A stretch of 64,000 nucleotides of DNA from assembly GCA_019637295.1 (NCBI GenBank), contig JAHBVX010000017.1:26694-90693 (forward strand), in the 5' to 3' direction. This DNA comes from Polyangiaceae bacterium. Its GTDB lineage: Bacteria > Myxococcota_A > Polyangia > Polyangiales > Polyangiaceae. The translations under genes were made by a program, and so were the position numbers. Below, one piece after another: positions 25,155 to 33,704 of the stretch (its first letter is position 1; every line of letters begins with the position of its first letter). The notes beneath the pieces are model-generated. The model had not been told where the DNA came from, ran no database searches, and saw only the letters and a list, made by a program, of their open reading frames with translations.

Positions 25155-27236
25155 GTGCAGGAGGTCCCCGCCACCGCCATGGCCGTCGGCTCGCCGCCCG
25201 ACTACGACGCGTTCTTGCGCGCGGTCGAGCTGACCGGAGGCTCGCGGGCGGCGCACAAGCTCTACCTCGCCTTGAGCGCGCTCGACCCTGCTGCCGAGCT
25301 CGCGCGGCGAGCGTCGTGGCTCGAAGCGCTGGCGCGCTGGGTGTGCGCGGGGCCCAAGTTGCCCGCCATCGCAGGCGCGAGCAACGAGCCGCCCGCCACC
25401 ACTCGCCTGCGCCTGTTGGTTCGCGCGCTGCACTCGGTGCCCGAGTTCGGCCAGCGTGTGCGAGCGCTGGTCGCCTCCACGCTGGCGGACGTGAGGCCCA
25501 TCCGCTTGCTGTGCGAGACAGGCCTGCCGAACGATCGCGGCCTCTGGAGCGAGACGAGCGAGCGGCTCTACCGCCGCTTGCTGCCGTCACCTCCCGACGA
25601 GTCCGACCTCGCCGAGCTGGTGAAGCACATGTTCCGCTCCGAGCGCGACGCAGACTGGCTCGCCCAGCTACCGGCCGAGGTGGTCGCGGCGCTGCACGAG
25701 CAGCTCGGTGACCCTTGGGAGCCGCTGCGTGACGCCACACACGACGCACTGGCGTTGCTCGCCACTCGCGTCAGCGCGCTCGGGCTCTCGCAGGACATCC
25801 GCCGGCGTAGCTCGCCAGGTCCGGTGCGCGAGGCGCCGTTCTTTCGCATCGCCCACGCGGCTCACTCCGAGTTCCCCGAGCTGATCAAGGGCTGTCGCCG
25901 TGAGCTGCTCGTCGTCTACGAGAACCTCGAGCAGTACGGCGTCAGCGTAGACGTGGTGTACGGCATCGAGGTCATCACCAAGTGCCTCGAGCGCATCGAG
26001 GCGATCCTGGCGGCGCTCGAGGCCGGGGTCGAGCCGGAACAACACGCAGCCGAGGCGCAGCTGCTAGCCAAGCTGGTCCGCGCGCGCATCCGCGAAGACA
26101 GCATCGCCGACGTCATTCGGTCCAACCTGCGCATGCTCTCGCGCAAGGTCATCGAGCGGGCCGGCGAGACCGGTGAGCACTACATCACCGTCAGCCGCAA
26201 GGAGTGGCTCAAGATGCTGGCCTCCGCCTGCGGCGGCGGGGTCCTCACCGTGTTCACCTGCGTCGTGCGTTTCTACACGAAGTGGGGCGGGTTTGCGCCC
26301 GCCGTGGAGGGCCTGCTGAGCGCCGTGAACTACGCGGGGAGCTTCGTGGCCATGCAGCTCTGCGGCTTCACCCTGGCCACCAAGCAGCCATCCATGACGG
26401 CGGCCGCGCTCGCGGGCTCGATCCGCGAGACGCGGGACGCCCACCGGCTCGACGACCTGGTCACCACCATCGCACGCATCTGCCGTTCGCAGATGGCGGC
26501 GGCGCTCGGGAACATCGGCGCGGTCATCCCGGCGGCGGTGTTGTTCGAGCTGTGGTTTCGCCGCTCCCGAGAGCGGGCGTTCCTCGACCCGGACACAGCC
26601 GCCTACACCATCGCGTCGTTCCATCCCTTTCAGAGCGGGACGATCCTGTTCGCAGCACTGACTGGAGTCCTGCTCTGGTGTTCGAGTCTCGGCGCGGGCT
26701 GGCTCGAGAACTGGGCGGTGTATCGCCGGCTGCCCGAGGCCATCGCCGAGCACCGCGTGAAGCGCTTCATCGGCGCCGGCATCCCGCGCTGGTTCTCGCG
26801 CCAGTTCTCCAAGCACGTGGCCGGCTTTGGCGGCAGCGTGACGCTCGGGTTCCTGCTGGGCATGGTGCCGGCGTTCGGGCTGTTCTTCGGGCTGCCGCTC
26901 GAGGTGCGGCACGTGACCCTGTCCACGGGCTCGCTGGTGCTCGCCGCGGCTGCGCTCGGCACCGACGCGATCATGTTGTCGGGGACGCTGTGGGCGGCGC
27001 TCGGCATCCTGATCATCGGCATCCTGAACTTTGGCGTGTCCTTCACGCTCGCCCTCGCGGTGGCGTTCCGTGCGCGCGAGGTGCCCCTGACCCACTCCTT
27101 GAGGCTGCTGGGCAAGGTCCTGGTGCGCTTCTTCAAGTCGCCGCTCGAGTTCATCTTCCCGCCCTCGTGGGAGAAAGAGCTGCCGGCTCACAGCTTCCGA
27201 CCGTCCCACGCGCACGAGCCACACGGGCCGCACTGA
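25155..27236 (+). CDS. COG4389 membrane protein (annotated elsewhere as site-specific recombinase Gcr)
   Basis: The 693-residue protein matches the Gcr-like family: a helical soluble N-terminal half (1 to about 345) and a membrane half with 6-7 helices, including the conserved AVNYAGSFVAMQLCGFTLATKQPSMTAA and LGNIGAVIPAAVLFE. The historical name recombinase is not supported: there is no Tyr or Ser recombinase motif and half the protein is membrane-embedded. The start is ambiguous. GTG 25155 has TAGCCT 9 nt upstream; ATG 25179 has AGGAGG 14 nt upstream. I chose GTG. The role is unknown. Confidence 0.8.
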   Translation: MQEVPATAMAVGSPPDYDAFLRAVELTGGSRAAHKLYLALSALDPAAELARRASWLEALARWVCAGPKLPAIAGASNEPPATTRLRLLVRALHSVPEFGQRVRALVASTLADVRPIRLLCETGLPNDRGLWSETSERLYRRLLPSPPDESDLAELVKHMFRSERDADWLAQLPAEVVAALHEQLGDPWEPLRDATHDALALLATRVSALGLSQDIRRRSSPGPVREAPFFRIAHAAHSEFPELIKGCRRELLVVYENLEQYGVSVDVVYGIEVITKCLERIEAILAALEAGVEPEQHAAEAQLLAKLVRARIREDSIADVIRSNLRMLSRKVIERAGETGEHYITVSRKEWLKMLASACGGGVLTVFTCVVRFYTKWGGFAPAVEGLLSAVNYAGSFVAMQLCGFTLATKQPSMTAAALAGSIRETRDAHRLDDLVTTIARICRSQMAAALGNIGAVIPAAVLFELWFRRSRERAFLDPDTAAYTIASFHPFQSGTILFAALTGVLLWCSSLGAGWLENWAVYRRLPEAIAEHRVKRFIGAGIPRWFSRQFSKHVAGFGGSVTLGFLLGMVPAFGLFFGLPLEVRHVTLSTGSLVLAAAALGTDAIMLSGTLWAALGILIIGILNFGVSFTLALAVAFRAREVPLTHSLRLLGKVLVRFFKSPLEFIFPPSWEKELPAHSFRPSHAHEPHGPH

Positions 27237-27686
27237 CTAGTCTCGACCGGCGCCTTGCCCCAGGTCGGGACCGAGCCGTTCCAGCGCGCGTTCCACCCGG
27301 TCGCGGTCCTCCTGGGCCAAGGCGCCGTGGCCCGCGCGGTGCAGGGCGTAGCGCAGGATGGATGCTTCGAGCTCCGACAGCGCCGTGGTGCGCTCGAAGG
27401 AGAGCTCCGGCACGCACAATCGCAGGATGACTTGACCATCCCCGAGCACCTGCTCGCCGGTGATCTCACCCCGCGCGCGGCCTTCGCCCAGCAAGTGTCG
27501 GATGAGGCCGCGCACTCGTGCGGCGCGTCGGCGCACGCGGTGCCCCTCTGGCGACTGAAACAGGTCGAAGAACCGGTTGCGCGAGAAGGTAGGTGGCGCA
27601 AGGACCAGCGCGCACAGCACGCCGTCGAAGTCCGGATGCGAATACTCGGGGACGCGCCGAGAGGAGGGGGGGCGCGCGTGATTCAT
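27237..27686 (-). CDS. Hypothetical protein coupled to prfA
   Basis: The 149-residue protein overlaps the prfA stop by 4 bp (ATGA at 27683-27686), so it is translated from the rpmE-prfA transcript. The sequence is basic with predicted helices (RRRAARVRGLIRHLLGEG) and a central beta part (GEQVLGDGQVILRLCVPELSFERT). I recognise no family. The coupling suggests a role near translation, but prfA-linked hypothetical genes are not informative on their own. Confidence 0.65.
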   Translation of the reverse strand: MNHARPPSSRRVPEYSHPDFDGVLCALVLAPPTFSRNRFFDLFQSPEGHRVRRRAARVRGLIRHLLGEGRARGEITGEQVLGDGQVILRLCVPELSFERTTALSELEASILRYALHRAGHGALAQEDRDRVERALERLGPDLGQGAGRD

Positions 27687-28771
27687 CGCCCGTCGCCCGC
27701 CATGCTGCCCTCCGTGGCCTCCAGCTGTGCGGCCTGGTGCCAGGTCACCAGCGCGTCGACGAGCTCGCCCAGTTCGCCTTCGATCACGCGATCCAACTTG
27801 TACAGCGTGAGCCCGATGCGGTGATCCGTCAGCCGATTTTGCGGGAAGTTGTAGGTGCGGATCTTCTCCGAGCGATCACCCGCCTTCACCATGGTGCGGC
27901 GCTCGTCACGGATGGACTCGGCTTGCCGCTGTTGCTCGATGTCGAGCAGCCGACTGCGCAGGATCTTGAGCGCCTTCGCCTTGTTCTTCAGCTGGCTCCG
28001 CTCGTCCTGACACTTCACGATCATCCCCGTGGGAAGATGGGTGATCTGTACGGCGCTGTTGGTGGTGTTCACCCCTTGGCCTCCCGGCCCTCCGCTCGCC
28101 GCGATGTCGAAGCGCAGGTCCTTGTCATCCAGCGTCACCTCCACGTCGTCCGCCTCGGGGAGCACCGCGACGGTGGCGGTGGACGTATGGATGCGCCCCT
28201 GCGCCTCGGTGGCTGGAACCCGCTGAACCCGGTGTACGCCGCTCTCGTACTTCAAGCTCGAGAAAACCCGGTCCCCGGTGACGAGCAGGATGGCCTCCTT
28301 GACCCCACCGGCGCTGGCCTCGCTGCTGCTGAGCTGCTCGACCTGCCAGCCCTTCGTCTCGGCGTAACGCACGTACATGCGCAGCAGATCCGCCGCGAAC
28401 AGCGCGGCCTCCTCGCCGCCGGTTCCGGCTCGGATCTCGAGCAGGGTGTTTCGGTCGTCGTTGGGGTCCTTGGGCAGGAGCAGGACGCGGATGCTCCTCT
28501 CGAGCTCTGCGTGTCGGGCCTCGAGCTCGGGGAGCTCGTCGCGGGCCAGCTCACCCAGCTCGGGGTCGGCGAGCATCTCGCGATTGTCCGAGATGCGGCG
28601 TGAGAGCTGCACGAAGTCTGCGAACGCCTTGACCACGGGCTCGAGCTGGCGCCGCTCGCGATTGAGTGCGCGCAGCTCGTCCGGAGCGCCCAGCACCTTC
28701 GGATCGCACAAGAGCTGCTCCACCTCCTCGCTGCGTCGGACGATGGACTGGAGCTTCTCTTCGGGGATCAC
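27683..28771 (-). CDS. prfA: Peptide chain release factor 1
   Basis: RF1 recognises UAA and UAG in the ribosomal A site and triggers peptide release. The 362-residue protein has the expected length. It carries the PxT codon-recognition tripeptide as PAT (186-188) and the catalytic GGQ (230-232) in SGGPGGQGVNTTNSAVQITH. ATG 28771 has a GGAGAG ribosome site and a TATAGT -10 box 23 nt upstream. It lies between rpmE and a coupled hypothetical gene; rpmE-prfA is a common bacterial order. Confidence 0.97.
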   Translation of the reverse strand: MIPEEKLQSIVRRSEEVEQLLCDPKVLGAPDELRALNRERRQLEPVVKAFADFVQLSRRISDNREMLADPELGELARDELPELEARHAELERSIRVLLLPKDPNDDRNTLLEIRAGTGGEEAALFAADLLRMYVRYAETKGWQVEQLSSSEASAGGVKEAILLVTGDRVFSSLKYESGVHRVQRVPATEAQGRIHTSTATVAVLPEADDVEVTLDDKDLRFDIAASGGPGGQGVNTTNSAVQITHLPTGMIVKCQDERSQLKNKAKALKILRSRLLDIEQQRQAESIRDERRTMVKAGDRSEKIRTYNFPQNRLTDHRIGLTLYKLDRVIEGELGELVDALVTWHQAAQLEATEGSMAGDGR

Positions 28772-28794
28772 GCCGAGCTCTCCACGTGGGGCAG

Positions 28795-28818
28795 ACTATA
28801 ACCCGCCCCGGGAGGGGC
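28795..28818 (-). promoter_or_regulatory. prfA promoter -10 and preceding hairpin
   Basis: Between rpmE and prfA, on the minus strand, a small hairpin (GCCCC-TCCC-GGGGC, 28805-28818) follows the rpmE stop and is followed by TATAGT (28795-28800). The transcript would start about 16 nt before prfA. The hairpin has no U-tract, so it may only attenuate. Confidence 0.45.
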
Positions 28819-28820
28819 CC

Positions 28821-29024
28821 TCAGACCTGTCCGTACTTCTTGCGGAAGCGATCGATGCGACCCTGAGTGTCCATCAACCGCTGCTTGCCGGTGAAGAACG
28901 GGTGGCAGGCCGCGCACACGTCCACGCTGAGGTCCGACGACGCCGTGGAGCGCGTCTGGAACGCGTTCCCGCAGGCGCAGGTGACGCTGATGACCTTGTA
29001 CTCGGGGTGAATGGCGTCTTTCAT
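28821..29024 (-). CDS. rpmE: 50S ribosomal protein L31, zinc-binding type
   Basis: The 67-residue protein is full length for L31. It has the zinc ligands of the C+ form (C16 and C18 in VTCACGNAF, C37 and C40 in DVCAACHPF) and the conserved HPFFTGKQRLMDTQGRIDRF. ATG 29024 has GGAG 8 nt upstream. The zinc form indicates that this is the copy used when zinc is sufficient. A strong hairpin lies in the leader, 16 nt before the start codon. Confidence 0.97.
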   Translation of the reverse strand: MKDAIHPEYKVISVTCACGNAFQTRSTASSDLSVDVCAACHPFFTGKQRLMDTQGRIDRFRKKYGQV

Positions 29025-29040
29025 GGCTGACTCCGACGGC

Positions 29041-29060
29041 GAAGCCCCGTTCGGGGCTTC
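29041..29060 (-). promoter_or_regulatory. Perfect hairpin in the rpmE leader
   Basis: GAAGCCCC-GTTC-GGGGCTTC is a perfect 8-bp stem with a 4-nt loop, 16 nt upstream of the rpmE start on the transcribed strand. It has no U-tract. Structured leaders that bind L31 are known in several phyla; this could be a minimal analogue or an mRNA-stability element. Confidence 0.45.
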
Positions 29061-29382
29061 CCTTTGCTCCGGCCGTCTGCGACGGCTCCCTCGATCCGGC
29101 CGGCGCGCGGCGTCGAGAGCCTCGGTCAAAGGGGGGCGGAACCTAGCGCCTGACGGTCCACCTTTCAAGTCCCGAGCCGAGCGGCAATCGGACCGGGCCC
29201 GGGAAGGGTTTGCCCCAGGGCCGTGTCCTTCTCTTGGGCACTTGGCTCCTGGGGCGTTATGGTCCCCCCAGACCGCTGAAAGCTCGCTTACAGTTCGCCT
29301 CTAGCCTTGAAATCAAAGGGTTTTATCGGTAGCGCGCCAACTTGACGTAACGTGATATTTGGGCCATGCCTACAGGAGTCCC
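29061..29382. other. Divergent intergenic region between rpmE and the DUF362 gene
   Basis: No ORF here looks real. TTGACG at 29342-29347 is a possible -35 for the plus-strand operon, but no convincing -10 follows at 17 bp. AT-richer sequence at 29300-29360 is the likely promoter zone in both directions. CAGGAG at 29373-29378 is the ribosome site of the DUF362 gene. Confidence 0.5.
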
Positions 29383-30348
29383 ATGAGTGAGCTGACCCGC
29401 CGAGAAGCCATCCAGCGGCTCGCCCTGTCCGGGGCGGTGCTCGGCGGTTCTGCCGCCGCGGCGAAGCTGCTCTACGATCCGGGTGGGTTCGGGGTCGAAG
29501 CCAAGGTGGGCGAGCGCCAGGTGCGCGACTTCCAGATCGCCCAGGGCCAGGGCCCACGGATGGCCATCGCCAAGAGCAGCAAGGACCCGGCGGAGCTGAC
29601 GCGCAAGGCCATCGAGGCCCTCGGCGGCATGAAGCGGTTCATTTCGAACGGCGACGTGGTCGCGGTCAAGCCCAACATCGGCTGGGATCGCATGCCCATT
29701 CATGCCGCCAATACCAACCCCAAGGTGGTCGCCGAGGTCGTGCGGCTCGCGTTCGAGGCGGGCGCCAAGACGGTGGTGGTGACCGACGCCTCGTGCAACG
29801 AGCCAAACCGCTGCTTCCAGCGCTCGGGGATCTGGCGCGCGGCCTACGCGCTCGGGGCCACCATCATCTTGCCCGCCGAGCACCGCTTTCGCGAAATCCG
29901 CATGCGCGGGGACGTGCTCGATCAGTGGCCCGTGTTCACCCCGTTGGTCAACGCGGACAAGGTGATCAACGTCCCCGTCGCCAAGCACCACAACCTCTCC
30001 AAGTTCACGGCCGCCATGAAGAACTGGTACGGCTTGCTCGGCGGGCGGAGAAACCGCTTACACCAGAACATCGACGTCTCCATCGCCGATCTGGCGACCT
30101 TCATGCGCCCGACGCTCACGGTGATGGACGCGACGCGGGTGCTGCTCCGCAATGGCCCTCAGGGCGGCAACATAGACGACGCGAAGGACATGCACCAGGT
30201 CGTCGCCACGCTCGACGAGGTGGCGGTGGACGCTTACGGTACGGAGCTCATCGGCGAGAAGCCGGAGAACGTGAAGTATCTCGCGCTGGGCCACGAGCGG
30301 GGGCTCGGCAACATGAACTGGCGTGAGGTCTCGCACGTGGAGGTATGA
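29383..30348 (+). CDS. DUF362 protein with Tat-like signal
   Basis: The 321-residue protein starts at ATG 29383 behind a CAGGAG ribosome site. The N-terminus (MSELTRREAIQRLALSGAVL) looks like a Tat signal of the TRRxxxx type, used for cofactor-bearing exported proteins. The DUF362 core includes VVAVKPNIGWDRMP, AKTVVVTDASCNEPNRCF, PVAKHHNLSKFTAAMKNWYG and TLTVMDATRVLL. DUF362 proteins often accompany ferredoxins, and this one overlaps a NapH-type ferredoxin gene by 4 bp. I infer a partner in a periplasm-facing electron-transfer complex; the reaction is unknown. Confidence 0.85.
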   Translation: MSELTRREAIQRLALSGAVLGGSAAAAKLLYDPGGFGVEAKVGERQVRDFQIAQGQGPRMAIAKSSKDPAELTRKAIEALGGMKRFISNGDVVAVKPNIGWDRMPIHAANTNPKVVAEVVRLAFEAGAKTVVVTDASCNEPNRCFQRSGIWRAAYALGATIILPAEHRFREIRMRGDVLDQWPVFTPLVNADKVINVPVAKHHNLSKFTAAMKNWYGLLGGRRNRLHQNIDVSIADLATFMRPTLTVMDATRVLLRNGPQGGNIDDAKDMHQVVATLDEVAVDAYGTELIGEKPENVKYLALGHERGLGNMNWREVSHVEV

Positions 30349-32348
30349 CGCCGCGAGGCGAGGCCGGCATGGCTCAGGTGCACCCCCCCACATCGACGGA
30401 TTTGCCGTCACCCATCCCCTGGCTCGCTCAGGGCGCGGGACCGGTGCCGCCGCTCGACGCCCCCGCCGCTTCGCAGCCCCTCGCGCCGGAGCCAGCCCCG
30501 ACCTCCAGCTGTGGTTCGGGCAACTGCGGCTGCGCGACGGCGAGTGGTGGCGCGTCGCAGGAGCGAGCCCCGCGCCAGAGCGCCGCGAGCGCGGCCCTGG
30601 CTCGCGTCGTGAAGCGCTTTCGACCGCGGAAGAAGAAGCTCCCGGGCTCGGGTATTCCCGCGCGCAAGGTCGTGCGGGTGCTGCTCTGGGTGCGTCGAGT
30701 CGCGCAGGTCGGCTTCCTCGCGCTGTTTCTGTACTTCCTAGTGCAGACCGCGTTCCGCGGGACCTTCAGCGCCCACGCGGGTGAGCCGGTTCGCCTGCCG
30801 CTCCCTGTAGAGGCGTTTCTGCTCGCGGACCCCTTCGTCGCGGCGATGACGCTGCTCTCTACGCACACCATCTACCGGGGCTTGGCCTGGTCCCTCGGCA
30901 TCGTCGCGCTCACGCTGGTGTTCGGTCGCGTGTTCTGCGGCTGGATCTGTCCCTTCGGCACGCTGCATCACTTCTTCGGCTGGCTCTTCCCGAGCCGCTA
31001 CCTCAAGGGCAACACCCGCGTCGAGTCGAACAAGACCAAGTGGTGGCAGAGCGGGAAGTACTACCTGATGTGGGGCTTCCTCGGCGCGGCCGTGGCGGGG
31101 AGCGCCATCGGCGGACTGCTCGATCCCATCTGTGTCGCCGTGCGCGCCATCGGGCTCGGGGTCATCCCCGCCCTGCAGTACCTCGGCCTTCGCACCGCGA
31201 CGGTCGCGGCGGACACGAACGTGCGCGCGCTGCAGACCGCCAGCGACAGCGCGCAGGACTTCCTGTCCACGCAGGTGTGGACCGCTAGCCAGGGGTACTT
31301 CCATCAGACGTGGTTCATCGTCTTCGCGCTGGTCGCGATCCTGTTCATGAACCGGTTCATCCCGCGCTTCTGGTGTCGCGCGCTGTGTCCGCTGGGCGCC
31401 TTCTTGGGCGTGATGAGCCGCTATGCCCTGTTCGGGATGGAGAAGGACCACGCGAAGTGTACGGACTGCAACCTGTGCCTCGTTCACTGCCAGGGTGCGG
31501 ACAGCCCCCAGGGCGGCGTGAAGCACCGCCAAGACGAGTGCCACATGTGCCTCAACTGCGAGGCCGCGTGTCCCGAGGACGTCATCAAGTTCCGCTTCTT
31601 GCCGAACCGCAAGAGCGAGCAGACACGGCCTGATCTCAAGCGCCGCACCGTGCTCGCCTCGACGGTGGCGGGTGCCGCGGCCATTCCGGCCATGCGCATC
31701 GCGAACTGGCCGGACCGTCACTACAGCGAGAAGGTGATCCGGCCGCCGGGCTCGGTGGACGAACGCGACTTCCTCGAGCGCTGCATTCGCTGCGCCGAGT
31801 GCATGAAGGTGTGCCCCAACAACGCGCTCCATCCCGCGTTCTTCGAGGCGGGGCTCGAGGGCCTGTGGACTCCGATCCTGATCCCGCGCATCGGCTACTG
31901 CGAGTTCTCGTGTGTGCTGTGCGGCCAAGTCTGCCCCACCGGCGCGATCCAGAAGATCGACGAGAAGCAGAAGATGGGCATCGACATGAAGCCCATCAGC
32001 ATCGGCACCGCGATGTACGACAAGGGTCGCTGCTTGCCCTGGTCCATGGCCATCCCGTGCATCGTCTGCGAGGAGTTCTGCCCCACCTCGCCCAAGGCCA
32101 TCTGGGCCAACGACGTGGAGGTGCCCAAGCGCGACGACAAGTACGAGGCCGACGGCGAGCACGCCAAGATGCTGACCGTCGCCGTACAGCAGCCGCACGT
32201 CGACCCGTCGCTGTGCATCGGCTGCGGCGCCTGCGAGAAGGTCTGCCCCATCGTGGACAAACCCGCAGTGTACGTGACGAACGCCGGCGAGACCCGCTCG
32301 AAGACCAACGTCATCTTGCTCGAGAACACGAGCTACACGCAGAGCTAG
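30345..32348 (+). CDS. NapH/MauN-type polyferredoxin membrane protein
   Basis: The 667-residue protein has a Cys-rich N-terminus (SSCGSGNCGCATASGG) and about five membrane helices (about 112-350), with CGWICPFG and CRALCPLG, the paired CxxxCP motifs of NapH. Several 4Fe-4S clusters follow: CTDCNLCLVHC, CHMCLNCEAACP, CIRCAECMKVCP, CVLCGQVCP, CIVCEEFCP and CIGCGACEKVCP. A VLASTVAGAAAIPAM stretch between clusters resembles a NapG-like signal segment, so this looks like a NapH-NapG fusion. It moves electrons between quinol and exported acceptors. The operon has only this gene and DUF362, so the terminal acceptor is missing. Confidence 0.85.
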   Translation: MTPRGEAGMAQVHPPTSTDLPSPIPWLAQGAGPVPPLDAPAASQPLAPEPAPTSSCGSGNCGCATASGGASQERAPRQSAASAALARVVKRFRPRKKKLPGSGIPARKVVRVLLWVRRVAQVGFLALFLYFLVQTAFRGTFSAHAGEPVRLPLPVEAFLLADPFVAAMTLLSTHTIYRGLAWSLGIVALTLVFGRVFCGWICPFGTLHHFFGWLFPSRYLKGNTRVESNKTKWWQSGKYYLMWGFLGAAVAGSAIGGLLDPICVAVRAIGLGVIPALQYLGLRTATVAADTNVRALQTASDSAQDFLSTQVWTASQGYFHQTWFIVFALVAILFMNRFIPRFWCRALCPLGAFLGVMSRYALFGMEKDHAKCTDCNLCLVHCQGADSPQGGVKHRQDECHMCLNCEAACPEDVIKFRFLPNRKSEQTRPDLKRRTVLASTVAGAAAIPAMRIANWPDRHYSEKVIRPPGSVDERDFLERCIRCAECMKVCPNNALHPAFFEAGLEGLWTPILIPRIGYCEFSCVLCGQVCPTGAIQKIDEKQKMGIDMKPISIGTAMYDKGRCLPWSMAIPCIVCEEFCPTSPKAIWANDVEVPKRDDKYEADGEHAKMLTVAVQQPHVDPSLCIGCGACEKVCPIVDKPAVYVTNAGETRSKTNVILLENTSYTQS

Positions 32349-32356
32349 GCAGGCCG

Positions 32357-33559
32357 TCAGCTGGCGAGCCCGTTGGCGATCAAGTCCTGCGCGACGTGCA
32401 GGATCTGGATCTCGTCGGTGCCCCCGCCGATCTGAAGCAGCTTGGCGTCGCGCATGAAGCGCTCCACCTGGTACTCCCGCATGTAGCCGTTGCCACCATG
32501 GATCTGGATCGCCTCCAGGCACACGTCGGTCGTGGCCCGCGTGCAGTACAGCTTCTGGGCGCTCGCTTCTGCCAGCGAGATGTCGACGCCGTTCGTCTCC
32601 GCGAACAACTGCTTCATGACGATGTTCTTCACGTTCGACCGCGCGATCATCATGCGCGCGAGCTTCTCCTGAACGAGCTGATAGCTCGCGATGGGGCTGC
32701 CCCAGGTGTGGCGCGCCTTCGCGTAGGCCAGCGAGTCCTCCAGCACTCGCTCGATGATGCCGAGGCACATGTGAGCGACGCCTGTCCGTTCGCCCTTGAA
32801 CACGTCCACGACCTGCCCGCGCGCGGGCTCCGACTCTCTCTCCCCGAGCAAGTGCTCGCGCGTGGCCTCCACGTCTTCGAGGAAGATTTCGCCCGTGGGT
32901 GAGCTGTGCATGCCCATCTTCTCGAGTGGCTTGCCGGTGGACAGCCCCGGCATGCCGCGCTCGAGCACGAACGCCTGGGGCGGGCGCGAGCCGGGCTCCT
33001 CGCCCGGGATGACGAGCTTGGCGTAGACCACGAGGACATCTGCGTAGGGGGCGTTCGTGATGAAGGTCTTGGAGCCGCTGAGCACGTAGCGGCCGTCGCC
33101 GACCTTCTTGGCAGTCGTGCGCATGGCGAAGGCGTCCGAGCCGGAGTCCGGCTCGGTGATCGCCCAGCATCCGATCTTGTCCAGGCACATCACGGCCGCT
33201 CCCCAGCGTTGCTGCTGGGCGAGCGTGCCGCGCCGCAGGATGGTCTGTCCGCACAGCCCCAGCGCCGCGCCGAAGGCCAGCGCGAACCCCGGGCTCTGGC
33301 GGGACAGCTCGATCGCCAGCAGCGCGGCCAGGTACGGATCGGTCTGGCTCGCAAGTCTCCCGCTGGACTCGCCGCGCGCCGCCCGGTCCAGCATCTTCTG
33401 GACCCGTTCACGGATCCCGAGCATCTCCGTGAGCTTGCGCATGACGGCGTAGGGAGGCTCCCCCGCCTCCATGGCGTCGTCCTGCGGCGCGATCTCCTGA
33501 CGGATGAACTGCCGAAACATCGCCCGGATCTGCTTGTGCTCGTCGTTCCAGTCGAACAT
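32357..33559 (-). CDS. Acyl-CoA dehydrogenase
   Basis: The 400-residue FAD enzyme oxidises acyl-CoA to enoyl-CoA and feeds electrons to ETF. Family motifs are present: CWAITEPDSGSDAFAM, GSKTFITNAPYADV, QIHGGNGYMREYQVERFMRD. The usual catalytic Glu of short/medium-chain enzymes (YEG near the end) is Gly here (IGGGTDEIQ). The base is instead likely E257 in KGERTGVAHM, the position used by isovaleryl-CoA and long-chain enzymes. This argues for branched- or long-chain substrates. GAGGAG lies upstream of the ATG. Branched-chain acyl-CoA is a key myxobacterial fatty-acid precursor, but that link is inference. Confidence 0.92.
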   Translation of the reverse strand: MFDWNDEHKQIRAMFRQFIRQEIAPQDDAMEAGEPPYAVMRKLTEMLGIRERVQKMLDRAARGESSGRLASQTDPYLAALLAIELSRQSPGFALAFGAALGLCGQTILRRGTLAQQQRWGAAVMCLDKIGCWAITEPDSGSDAFAMRTTAKKVGDGRYVLSGSKTFITNAPYADVLVVYAKLVIPGEEPGSRPPQAFVLERGMPGLSTGKPLEKMGMHSSPTGEIFLEDVEATREHLLGERESEPARGQVVDVFKGERTGVAHMCLGIIERVLEDSLAYAKARHTWGSPIASYQLVQEKLARMMIARSNVKNIVMKQLFAETNGVDISLAEASAQKLYCTRATTDVCLEAIQIHGGNGYMREYQVERFMRDAKLLQIGGGTDEIQILHVAQDLIANGLAS

Positions 33560-33704
33560 GGCTCTCCTCGCTCCCCGGGTCGCGGGCGCTACCGACCTCG
33601 GCGATGGGCTCGGGGTTGACGGGGCGCATGCTACCCCGCCGCCTCCGGGGCGGGCTGCAGTTTCGAGGTGCAGGCTGCGTCTCGGGGCGTATAGCCTCGC
33701 GTCG

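Noticed and set aside
25155..27236. True site-specific recombinase
   Set aside because: The family name is historical. No recombinase catalytic residues are present and the C-terminal half is membrane helices.
30738..33254. 838-codon minus-strand frame
   Set aside because: It is antisense to the polyferredoxin gene and out of frame with the acyl-CoA dehydrogenase; no family features.
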